NCBI GenBank assembly: GCA_017506865.1 | Contig: JAFCMP010000468.1 | Location: forward strand, 682,001 to 746,000 | Source: Tribonema minus | Lineage: Eukaryota; Sar; Xanthophyceae; Tribonematales; Tribonemataceae | Direction: 5' to 3' | DNA length: 64,000 bases | Made by a program: the position numbers and the translations under genes | Notes under the pieces: generated by a model | Database searches by the model: none | What the model saw: the letters and a program-made list of their open reading frames with translations, nothing else | Told to the model about the DNA's origin: nothing | Shown here: positions 22,354 to 32,323 of the stretch, in pieces | Numbering within the stretch: position 1 is the first letter of the stretch | How the letters are laid out: each line of letters begins with the position of its first letter

Positions 22354-22729
22354 GTGAACTGCTAGATACTGTACATCAAATCCGGTATCCAAGCTCCTAG
22401 GGCACAGCGCAGACTAGGCTGCTGCGTTGACGCAAGCTTTTCGATTGCATAGGCAACCCGGCCTCCCTTGGGCCTTTATAAATACAAGTCCATACGTACA
22501 TCAAATGCAGTACTCTGCATCGCTAAAGGAAGCAGGCCATGCAGTGTCAAGCAGCGTCAACTCATGGTGAAGGTACGTGCTGACCCCAGATACGCTAACT
22601 GCACTAACGTGGGCCGCCGCCTTCCCTGCATCTAGATAGATGTCCATTTTTGCAACCTCTAAGCGGTAGGTTGCCCTACCTGCACTGCAGCGAGGGCTTT
22701 GGCTTCCGCACAGTGCCCCTATTTCGCCT

Positions 22730-22947
22730 GTCTATGTAGACTTGAAAGCCGTCAGCTGCCGCCTGGGCCTCGCAGAGATAGTCAATGGACACACACAGGA
22801 GTGGGTGATGATTTCGAGATTGAACGCAAGAGTTGTTACCAGCGCAGCCGCTTTCCCGCTACTCTCCAGCCCAAGACCCCGCGCCTGCTGCATCAGCGGG
22901 CGTTGAGGCCGCGCGAGCTGCCCCTGACAGTTGCCCAAACAGAGTAA
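22730..22947 (+). repeat. Cassette 0 (diverged) of the two-exon repeat family
   Basis: The segment cttgaaagccgtcag...gcctggg parallels the R block of cassettes 1-7. The stretch at 22856-22934 parallels block S: it reads PKTPRLLHQRALRPRELPL against MVLRLLLQRQALWLRELPY in the same frame. Confidence 0.6.
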
Positions 22948-24626
22948 CAGCGGTAGCCCAGGTCCTTGATCTGCACTGGCCACTTGTTGGACTGTGTCGT
23001 ATGTACGGAGCACCAGCGTTCGGGCGCTGTTTTGGCATCTCACAAGCACTTGTGTGTACTTCGGACGTGGCTGCATCTTGTGTTTCTGGTGCTAACATTA
23101 CCAGCGCTGGCATTCCTCTGATTCGTGCATGATGCTTACCATTGAGTGTACCTGCGTGTACGCCACTTTACAGGCACGGCATGAAGGAGTTTGCCCCTGG
23201 AGCTATTCGTACTCACGGCGCACGGCGGAGGTCTGGAGCCGCGACGCAGGTGTGCGATGAAACACTCATCTTCGATCTTGCCGGGCATATAACATCAGTG
23301 TGCGGCGCGAGTCAAACCTTGCGCTGAGCATTTCAGTACCCTCCCGGTTGAGCTACCGCCCGAGGCATGCGCTCCAGCAGCACGAGCGCTGCCAGATGGT
23401 TTGGTCCAGCCGTTTGACATGATAATGGCAGCAATGACATGACTTCAATCCGATCTTCACCCCCTCACTCGGTCGAGGGCGCTGTGTGCTGCTCGGCGGG
23501 GGCAGGTGACATGAGTGACGTTATAAAAAACGGTGTTGATATGCACTGTGGCCTTGTGCGCGCCAACACAACAGATGTGCGCGGCGCAAAGCAGCCATAA
23601 GCATTGCGCTCACTATGTGCTTGAGGTGGTTCAAGGCCGATGCGCCGTGACTTCATTTGGGGCCCAGATAGTGGTATGTGAACAGCAGCGCACGCAGTAG
23701 GCTGTTTGTAGTTTCCCAGGTGCTGTCCTCATTGTGCTCGGCAAAGACAAGCGTGGAATGCAAGCAACGTGCTACAGTAAGAAGGCAACACGCAATATGA
23801 AGCAAAGCCAGAACGATGACGTGTCGAATGCTATTGGAACCTCTGCGACTGGTGGCTCCTTGTATCGTTGTTGAAGCGAGGCCACAGCGGCAGGACGCAG
23901 GTGCACAGTGCCGCACGCACGCGCAGGCATCATTTACGTGCAGCGACGCGCGCCCGCAACATGGCATGTGAAGTACGACCTCCTCGCCCACAGACCATGC
24001 GCGCGTACGCATCACCTCCTGCGCCTCAGCGCACATGTTGCAGCTGCTCGACAGGCACGGGACGGCATGGCGGTCACTGCGCTGCAGAGAGTACAACAGA
24101 GTACAGTACGACAGACTGCAGTACAACAGCGATCAGTGTGAGGGACTACACTATTTTTCATCTTTGCTGGGCGGGCATGGCGCGATCAAATGTGATGCTT
24201 CTACTACTAGCGCGCTGAGCGCTACCGTGAAAGTTAAAGTTAGGCTCAGGGTTGGTTGCGCTGTCGTTCTTGCCGCAGCAACTGCTGCTGGCTCCCGGGC
24301 CTCGCTATTCTGACATGTGATTGTGCATGCGCAACACTGCCAGTTGTATTCATGCACTGATTCTACACAGCCGCTGTCTGTTGTGTACCATCATGCAGGC
24401 TATCGTGGCGCCGGCCGGCGCTGTCGAGAAGCGGCCTCGGCATGTGCAAGCAGCAGGCGTGAAGACTCGAAGATAAGTAGTTGTACAAATAATGCACTGT
24501 CATTGCCCTACTGTAGACTTTTGTACCTTGTGTCCTGTGCAGTCAATGCTACCTACTCCACCCTGACCCCCCCTGCGAGTAGCCTATAATGCAAGCCTTC
24601 CTAGCCCATAATGCAAATTTTTCTAG

Positions 24627-24890
24627 CCCCGGGGTAGGGCCACTCCACCTGCACTATAAGTGCGAGGGGCTGCTGGCTTTCGCGCGATGCCCGTCATTTC
24701 TCCCCAGGGGTTTGAACACCTTCAGGTGATTGCTTGGGACTCCGTAGAAGTTCAATGTTGAAAATGGTACCACCACATGAGTAGTACAGCAGTCCCTTCA
24801 CCTCCCCACTACTCCAGGGCATGGTCCTGCACCTGTTGCTGCAGCGGGTGTTGTGGCTGCGCAAGTTGCCCTATTACCTCTCTCAACAGC
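24627..24890 (+). repeat. Cassette 1
   Basis: It has block R with the double-hairpin leader. The R reading frame is disturbed after WDSVE. Block S reads GMVLHLLLQRVLWLRKLPYY without the usual terminal stop. Confidence 0.75.
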
Positions 24891-25140
24891 ATTAATTGTA
24901 GCGATTTCTTTAAGGCCCTTGACCGCATCATGAGACAGGCAAACCCTACTGAAGTCAGGGAACTGCTGACACTGGGAACTCAACCCCTACTGATGTAAAC
25001 CATAACTGTTGCCCTACAAATCCCAACGCTGCTCATATTCAAGCAAACCTCAGTCTCTCTTATTGTCCCCTTGTAGTGAAGTGCCATCGATTTTACGGTT
25101 GTACCTTAAAGTCCCTGTAGTTTACATTACAGGCCTTCCT

Positions 25141-25405
25141 AGCCCCGGGGTAGGGCCACTCTACCTGCACTATAAGTGCGAGGGGCTGTGGCTTTCGCGC
25201 AATGCCCGTCATTTCTGCCCAGGCTTGAGCGCCGTTAGGTGATCGCCTGGGACTCCGTAGAGATTGTCGACTCCAATTTCAGCACTCTGGCCTCAGGTTT
25301 CAGTGATATGCTACCCCTCTACCTCCAATCTACTCCAGGGCATGGTCCTGTGCCTGCTGCTGCAGCGGCAGGTGTTGCGGCTGCGCGAGTTGCCCTATTA
25401 GCGTC
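25141..25405 (+). repeat. Cassette 2
   Basis: Leader and R block are well conserved, but R carries an in-frame TAG (CGT-TAG where others have CGT-CAG). Block S reads GMVLCLLLQRQVLRLRELPY then TAG. Confidence 0.8.
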
Positions 25406-25753
25406 AGCACAGTGTGATTGTAGCAGTCTTGTTTATAAGGCATCAACCGCATAACGTCTATTTGATGTCAGGAAGCAATCTACTGAACCTAACCCTACTC
25501 ATGCAATGCACCACCAATATCAGGCAAACCCTAAACCTGGCACCAACTGTATGAATGTACCAACCATACTCACATCTGCATTGTTATCCTTATCTCTCAA
25601 ACTATGGCCTTGCAGTAATTCTCCTCTGAAAATGTTTTTGATGAAATACTATTTGCGTCAAGCTGACTTCCCTGCCGTGGTTCTACTCTGAAAATATGTT
25701 TGATCAAATGCTATTTTTGTCAAGCTGACTTCCCCTGTAGTCTTTACTGCAAG

Positions 25754-26016
25754 TCCCGGGGTAGGGCCAGTCTACCTGCACTATAAGTGCGAGGAGCTGC
25801 TGGCTTTCGCGCGATGCCCGCCATTTCTCCCCAGGTTTGAACACCTTCAGGTGATTGCTTGGGACTCCGTAGAGATTGCTGAGACTAGTTTGGGCACACT
25901 GTTCCCAGTTTACTGCAGTAGCAGTCTCATGAGTGGTAAATCTCATCCCAATTACTCCAGGGCATGGTTCAGTGCCACCGGCAGGCGCTGTGGCTGCGCG
26001 AGTTGCCCTATTAGCG
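25754..26016 (+). repeat. Cassette 3
   Basis: R reads FEHLQVIAWDSVEIAET. Block S is shortened but ends in the conserved LWLRELPY and TAG. Confidence 0.78.
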
Positions 26017-26285
26017 TACATAGTGGTATCAGTCTTACAAGGCATCCACCGTGTCACGCAATTTGAGGTCACGACAACCCTATCACTGCGACCTAAACCC
26101 TAACTCTACTCTAATACCAGGCAAACCTCTCAACCCTGGTACTACAGTACCAACCTTGTGTTTTTTTACCAGACTCGCACACATGTACCGAATTGTACCG
26201 TGATCACCAGAACTATTCCCCTGCAGTAACTGCTTTTTTTTAAATGCTATCTGCCTCAAGCTTACTCCCCCTGTAGTCTGAACTG

Positions 26286-26552
26286 CAAGTCCCGGGGTAG
26301 GGCCACTTTACCTGCACTATAAGTGCGAGGGGCTGTGGCTTTTGCGCGATGCCCGTCATTTCTCCCCAGGCTTGAGCGCCGTCAGGTGATCGCCTGGGAC
26401 TCCGTAGAGAGTGTTGACGCCATTTTCAGCACTCTGGCTTCAGGTTTGAAATCCTTTCGGAACTACACCTCCAATCTACTCCAGGGCATGGTCCTGCGCC
26501 TGCTGCTGCAGCAGCAGCATGCGTTGTGGCTGCGCGAGTTGCCCTATTAGCA
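26286..26552 (+). repeat. Cassette 4
   Basis: R reads LERRQVIAWDSVESVDA and runs without a stop straight into S (LLLQQQHALWLRELPY then TAG), so R and S form one continuous frame here. Confidence 0.8.
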
Positions 26553-26779
26553 GTAGTCCGCTCATCACTTCTGAGATTGTCTGCTCATTGCTATTCAAAA
26601 ATCTTACTGCATGCTCTCTCACAAGTATGCACTATGTATTCATGAGCATTATGGCGCATCAGACCTGGGCGCATACTTCAACTTAAAGTATGATGTATCT
26701 GGTTTCTGCAGTGGTCTAGTCCGCTGAACCATTCATGATACTTAGGTTTGAGTTCGCCTGTGTGTACGCCCCTTTGCAG

Positions 26780-26860
26780 GCACAGTTTACGGCAATGGGC
26801 TCTGCGGCACTTCGCCACCGTTCATGGCGTGCAGCTGCCGGTGAGCAAGGCAAAAGCCAG
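26780..26860 (+). other. Exon-like tail segment of higher-order repeat 1
   Basis: CCCCTTTGCAG precedes and CCAG-GTGAGTTG follows an 81-nt open segment (AQFTAMGSAALRHRSWRAAA...). Its counterpart at 29768-29851 is 84 nt, also open and also bounded by splice-like sites. The length difference is one codon. Confidence 0.5.
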
Positions 26861-27726
26861 GTGAGTTGTTGATTCTTGAGCCGTGTACTGAGCACGAGGT
26901 TACTGCTTCTGCATCGACCATCACCCTGACTGAAACCTCAATCGCCTAGACTCATCTCTCCATATCCCCACCTGCAGCACAGCGGTCTTCTCTTGAGTTC
27001 GACACAGGGCCTTCCTCTCCTCTCATGTCTTAATGCCGACCCTTGCGCGTGCTATGGACATTGCTCAAAAAACAGCAAGACACAGCACACACAGTATACT
27101 TCTGATGGTTTCCTCAGTGTTGTCCTCATTGTGCTCAGCTAAGACAAGCGTGGAGCACAAAGCGAGTGGCGATCAAAGATTGACAGAACTGAATATGAAG
27201 CGAAGTCAGGACAATGACGTGTCGAATGATGCTCGGGCGGAACCTCTGCATCTGGCGGGCTGAATCACGGTTCAAGCGAGGCGCAGCTGCACAGTACCGC
27301 ACGCATGTGTCGTCTTGTCGATGATCAGGGTCTTTTGATGGATCATGACCACAATACACATCCACCCCCCCCCCCCCCCCTTTACGCTAGGTATAAAAGT
27401 GCGTTCAGTGGCCTAAAGTATTGACAACAAGATGGTACATACAGGTATCGTTCACGTGCAGCGCTGCGCGCCCGTACATGGCACGTGAAAGACGACCTTA
27501 GCACCACACAGGCCATGATTGCGTGTGCATTACCTCCCGCACCTCAGCACATGCTGCGACTGCTCGAATGGGAGGCACGGACAGCGAGGCGGTTGCCGTG
27601 CTGCTGCGAGTACAACAGTTTACACTACAACTGAGTACAGTACAACCGAGTACAATGTGCTGGGTCTGCACTCTTTGCGTATCTACTGGTAGAGTCTGGT
27701 GTGAGCGACTCTGGTGCTTCTAGGTG

Positions 27727-27815
27727 AAGGTTGAATTTAAGGTTAGGGTTACGGTTACGGTTTAATTTAAGGTTAGGGTTATGGTTACGGTTGGGGTTAG
27801 GGTTAGGCTCGGGTC
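27727..27815. repeat. TTAGGG-like degenerate tract
   Basis: GGTTAGGGTTACGGTTACGG and related hexamers are repeated. The paralogous place in copy 1 (24225-24255) keeps only traces. Confidence 0.8.
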
Positions 27816-28151
27816 GGGTGCAAGGTTCTGACCTAAGCAGCAGCTGCTAGCTCTTCGGTCTCCCTTTTCCGTCATGCGATCAAGCATGCGCAAACCTGCC
27901 AGTTGTAATCATGCGCTGATTCTCCACAGCTGCCTGTGATTTGCCATCATTAAGGTTTATTTTAGCGCTGGCACTTCCGAGAAGCAGCCTGGGCATCCAC
28001 AAGCAGAGGAAGTACACACACGAAGATAAGTACTTGTACAATCAATTCGCAGTTGTTGTGCTACTATAGGCCAGTTTGTATCATGTCATGTGAACGCTTA
28101 TTGCTTCACTCTGACCCCCCCCTGAAAGTAGCCTACAATGCAAGTGTTTCC

Positions 28152-28427
28152 AGCCCCGGGGTAGGGCCACTCTACCTGCACTATAAGTGCGACCGGCTGC
28201 TGGCTTTCGCGCGATGCCCGTTATTTCTCCCCAGGTTTGAACACCTTCAGGTGATTGCTTGGGACTCCGTAGAGATTGTCGACGCCAATTTGAGCACTCT
28301 GGCTTCAGTTTTTAGTAATATGCTACCCCTTACTCTACCTCCAATCTACTCCTGGACCAGGGCATGGTGCTGCGCCTGCTGCTGCAGCGGCCGGCGTTGT
28401 GGCTGCGCGAGTTGCCCTATTAACGTC
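28152..28427 (+). repeat. Cassette 5
   Basis: R reads FEHLQVIAWDSVEIVDANLSTLAS. A GT follows TCA, a short gap ends in ACCAG, and S reads GMVLRLLLQRPALWLRELPY then TAA. Confidence 0.8.
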
Positions 28428-28705
28428 AGCACAGTGTGATAATAGCAGTCTTTTAAGGCATCAACCGCATAACCTTACAACCCTTATTGAAGTCACTAGT
28501 GGACCTAATCCTACTCGTGCAATACACCACCAATATCTGGCAAACCCTAAATCTGGCACCAACCGTATGAATGTGTCAACCTTACTCACACCTGCATTGT
28601 TATCCTTAACTCTCAAATCATGGCCCTGCAGTAGTTCTCCTCTGAAAACACTTTCGGTCAAATGCTATTTGCGCCAAGCTGACTTCCCCTGTAGTCTGAA
28701 TTGCA

Positions 28706-28974
28706 AGTCCCGGGGTAGGGCCACTCTACCTGCACTATAAGTGCGAGGGGCTGTGGCTTTCACGCGATGCCCGTCATTTCTCCCCAGGCTTGAGCGCCGT
28801 CAGGTGATCGCCTGGGACTCCGTAGAGATTGTTGACGCTAATTCGAGCACACTGGCTTCAGTTATCAGTGATGTGCTACCCCTTGTAAATAAATACCAAT
28901 CTACTCCAGGGCATGGTCCTACGCCTGCTGCTGCAGCGGCAGGCGTTGTGGCTGCGCGAGTTGCCCTATTAGCG
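28706..28974 (+). repeat. Cassette 6
   Basis: R reads LERRQVIAWDSVEIVDANSS and S reads GMVLRLLLQRQALWLRELPY then TAG. The two are separated by a ~55-bp GT...AG segment. Confidence 0.8.
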
Positions 28975-29267
28975 TCGGCACAGTGTCATAATAGCAGTCT
29001 TATTTATGATAAGGCATCAACCGCATAACCCCTATTTGAACTCAGGAAGCAATCTAGTGATCCTAACCCTACTCATGCAATACGCCACCAATCTGAGGCA
29101 AACCCTAAACCTGGCACCAACTGTATGAATGTATCAACCTTCTCACACCTGCATTGTTATCCTTATCTCTCAAATTATGGCCCTGCAGTAATTCTCCTCT
29201 GAAAATACTTTAGATCAAATGCTACCTATTTGCGTCAACCTTACTCGCCCTGTAGTCTGAACTGCCA

Positions 29268-29534
29268 GCCCCGGGGTAGGGCCACTCTACCTGCACTATA
29301 AGTGCGAGGGGCTATGGCTTTCGCGCGATGCCCGTCATTTCTCCCCAGGCTTGAGCGCCGTCAGGTGATCGCCTGGGACTCCGTAGAGATTGTTGACGCC
29401 ATTGTCAGCACTCTGGCTTCAGTCATGAGTGATGTGCTAACCCTTAACCTACCTCCAATCTACACCAGTGCATGGTCATGCGCCTGCTGCTGCAGCGGCA
29501 GGCGTTGTGGCTGCGCGAGTTGCCCTATTAGCAG
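29268..29534 (+). repeat. Cassette 7
   Basis: R reads LERRQVIAWDSVEIVDAIVS and S reads CMVMRLLLQRQALWLRELPY then TAG. Confidence 0.8.
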
Positions 29535-29767
29535 CAGTCCACTCATCACTTCTGAGGTTGTTGTCTGCTCATTTCTATTCAAGAATCGTACTGCATGCTC
29601 TCTCACAAGTATGCACTATGTTATTATGTGCATTATGGCGCATCGGACCTGGACGCATACTTCTACTTGTAGTTCAATGCATCTCGTTTTCAGCAGTTGT
29701 ACTCTAGTCCTTTGAACCATTCATAAAACTTAGGTTTGAGTATGCCTGTGTGTACGCCCCTTTGCAG

Positions 29768-29851
29768 GCACATTCTACAGCGGTGGACCTGGACCTGCGG
29801 CACTTCGCCCGTTGTTGGCGTGCAGCTGCTGGTGAGGAAGGCAAAAGCAAG
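29768..29851 (+). other. Exon-like tail segment of higher-order repeat 2
   Basis: An open 84-nt segment lies between CCCCTTTGCAG and AAG-GTAAGT. It starts AHSTAVDLDLRHFARCWRAA. See 26780-26860 for the sister copy. Confidence 0.5.
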
Positions 29852-30040
29852 GTAAGTTGTTGATTATTGTGCCTTGTACTGAGCACGAGGTTACTGCTTC
29901 TGCGCCATCATTAACCGTCACCCTGACTGAAAACTCAATCGTCTGCACTCAACTCGCCATATCCCCACCTGCAACACAGTGACCTTCTCTGTAGTTTGAC
30001 AAAGGGTCGCTCACTCTCCTCTCATGTTTTCATCCCAATG

Positions 30041-32323
30041 CTTGTGCCTGCTACGGACGTTGCTCACATATTACTAAGTCTGATCACGTCTGTCAACACC
30101 CACTCTTGGGCCTGCCATATACGTTTTTATGTTGGTCGTAGCAGTGTAGCATGCGTTGCAAAAGTTCACGTTGCTCTTCACGTTGTGCTGCTCATTCGTT
30201 GAGTGACTGCCTGATCACACGAGCACATGCGGTGCTGACCAGCATGGCGCCTGTACTTGTTGCAAACAGAGGGTATCCAGCGCAGTTTTTTGTGTGTTCA
30301 GGTGATGCAGTACAGTGTACAGTACATGATACAGTCCCACAGTACAGTTTACATACAGTGTACAGTACTGCATGACGTGCATCTTGCCGCTGTGGGTTGC
30401 GATATAGAATCAGAGCATCCCAATCCCAACCTCACCCTCACGAGAGCAACTCAACTGCGCAGTCCAGCATAAGTGACACTGTCCATGCTCGTCGTTCTAC
30501 ATTTGACGTCCTTCCTACATGGCGTTGATTGATGCAACTGCACAATTGCACCGGCGGATGCCGTTCTTGTCTGTGCACCATGTTCAAGTTGTGTGAAATC
30601 ACAAAATCATCATGTGCTGCTCTCTGTGCGCTTTGTCTGGTCAGGCTGGATGCAGCGGCGCGGCCTCAGGCGCGCCCTGTGTTGAGCAAGCATCATCATC
30701 GCATCATGGGGGCACGGCTTCAATGCTCTGGTCGGAGCCGCACACAAAGTTGTGCGCGGGGGGGGCTCCTATCCCCTGCTGTGTCGACTGGGACATGAGC
30801 TTCAGGGCTCTATGTACACTTGTCTGGTCAGACTGGGTGAAGCGGCCTTAGGCACGCCGCGTGCTGCGCATCATCATCCTGTCTCGGGGGCACGGCTTCA
30901 ATGCTCTGGTCAGCGCCACACAAGTAGTTTTGGGCAAGAGGGGGCTCCGCCCCCGCTACGACCACGACGTGTTCTTCAGGAAGTGTCTTTTGAAGTTGCA
31001 TGGTTTCCTCGCGCGTGCTGACGTGAGACATCTGAATGAAGCCAACATGACAGCAAGAGAGAAGAGTGGCGCTGCATGTTGTTTTTTTCATTGTGCGATT
31101 GCGTCTCCAATGGAGCATCACCCTGGTGGCCTCACGCCCGACCGCCATGCAAAGCGTGCTATGTGGTGTCACCTCCAGCTTCCGTACATCTGCATGCTCA
31201 TATGCTGCGACAGGTTTTTGTCAAATGCCTTCAAGAAATGCTTTGAAGAACTTCAATCGTCTGTTTGCGATTTGGGACAGAGCACTGCAGCACATTCATT
31301 CAGCATTTGCACAGTTTTGAGTCTTGTTTTGGGTAGTGTGACACAGGTCAGGTGACGTACGCAAGTCTAGTCTGGGGCAGCTTCTGTTGCTTGCTGTGCA
31401 CAGTGGCAGCTCCGGCCTTCAGCTCTGTTGAGATGCCTGCCAGCAACGTGCTTACTAAGCCCGACCCAAAGTGCATACAGAACGCACTAAATGATTACTG
31501 CATCAAGCACACACTGTACCTTGGGGTCTTACCCCCAAGATGTGCGATCAACAGGTCCTTGAAGCATGGCATCTGCAGATCCCCGATTGTGGCACCCAGC
31601 ACATAGTGATCCGACAATCAAATGAGATCAGAGGCGGCAACTACACAAGAGCGGATCCGTTCAGTCACGATGCGAGCATTACTACGGCGCATACATGTGC
31701 CGCAAGCGGGGCTGTAGCTCCCTGTCTGTGCGCACGCCGACAACGCACTGCACCCGTGTGTATGACGCAACTGGCTCCAAATCTGGGTGTATGGCGTGCG
31801 CCTGATCGTTCACGTCAAATGGGTTCAGCTGGCTTGAAACCCAGACACTTGCTCCACTGCAGCAGGCATGCGACACGGGCACCATTAACAATGACTCGAC
31901 GCCTCTGTCGGCCCTTAGTGTGTAGCCAAGCTCAAGTATATTTGCGACTGCTGAGGGGAGGGGGGGGGGCGACTTTATGACCACTGCAAACACTGCAGTC
32001 AGGCAGCAAGCAGCGGACACCAACATGTGGTCACCAGTGTTTCAGTGGCTGTCCTGGGTCCATCTGTTGTCACAATGCCTAAAAAGACCCCAAAGACCGC
32101 TCTGGTCATTTCGAGGCGCGTGCAGCGCCATCAGCGCAACGCCTTACCGACAGCAATGACAACTGTCCGATGTGATGTGTGTTGCGATTTGTCCATGTAT
32201 GTACCGTGGAGCGCCGGCGCCGCAGACCCCGTCTACTGCCTCCAACGGCGACGGCCCTCACTTCTGTAGAAGCATACATGTCTACGCTTGCATCATTTTG
32301 TAATACTGCCGCCGCTACATCGC
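30041..32323. other. Intergenic, repeats but no supported gene
   Basis: Holds a palindromic cluster of ACAGTGTACAGTAC motifs at 30300-30370. About 30640-30800 is tandemly repeated at 30825-30980 (sharing gggggcacggcttcaatgctctggtc and cttcagg). A G-run lies near 31958. No open frame shows family resemblance. Confidence 0.5.

Larger units (their letters stand above)
23640..27060 (+). repeat. Higher-order repeat, copy 1 (four cassettes)
   Basis: Order: a leader block (23690-24600, with cctcattgtgctcggcaaagacaagcg), cassettes 1-4, then a tail (26552-26990) ending in an exon-like piece. The whole order recurs at 27060-30040. Confidence 0.75.
27060..30040 (+). repeat. Higher-order repeat, copy 2 (three cassettes)
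   Basis: It repeats the leader block, cassettes 5-7 and tail in the order of copy 1. The leader also contains a TTAGGG-like tract at 27727-27815 and a C run near 27364. Confidence 0.75.

Noticed and set aside
22700-30040. CRISPR-like array
   Set aside because: Units are over 500 bp, eukaryotic context, spacers are homologous to each other, and no cas genes are present.
30861-31355. 164-codon plus-strand open frame
   Set aside because: It starts inside a tandem duplication and shows no recognisable domain or codon pattern.
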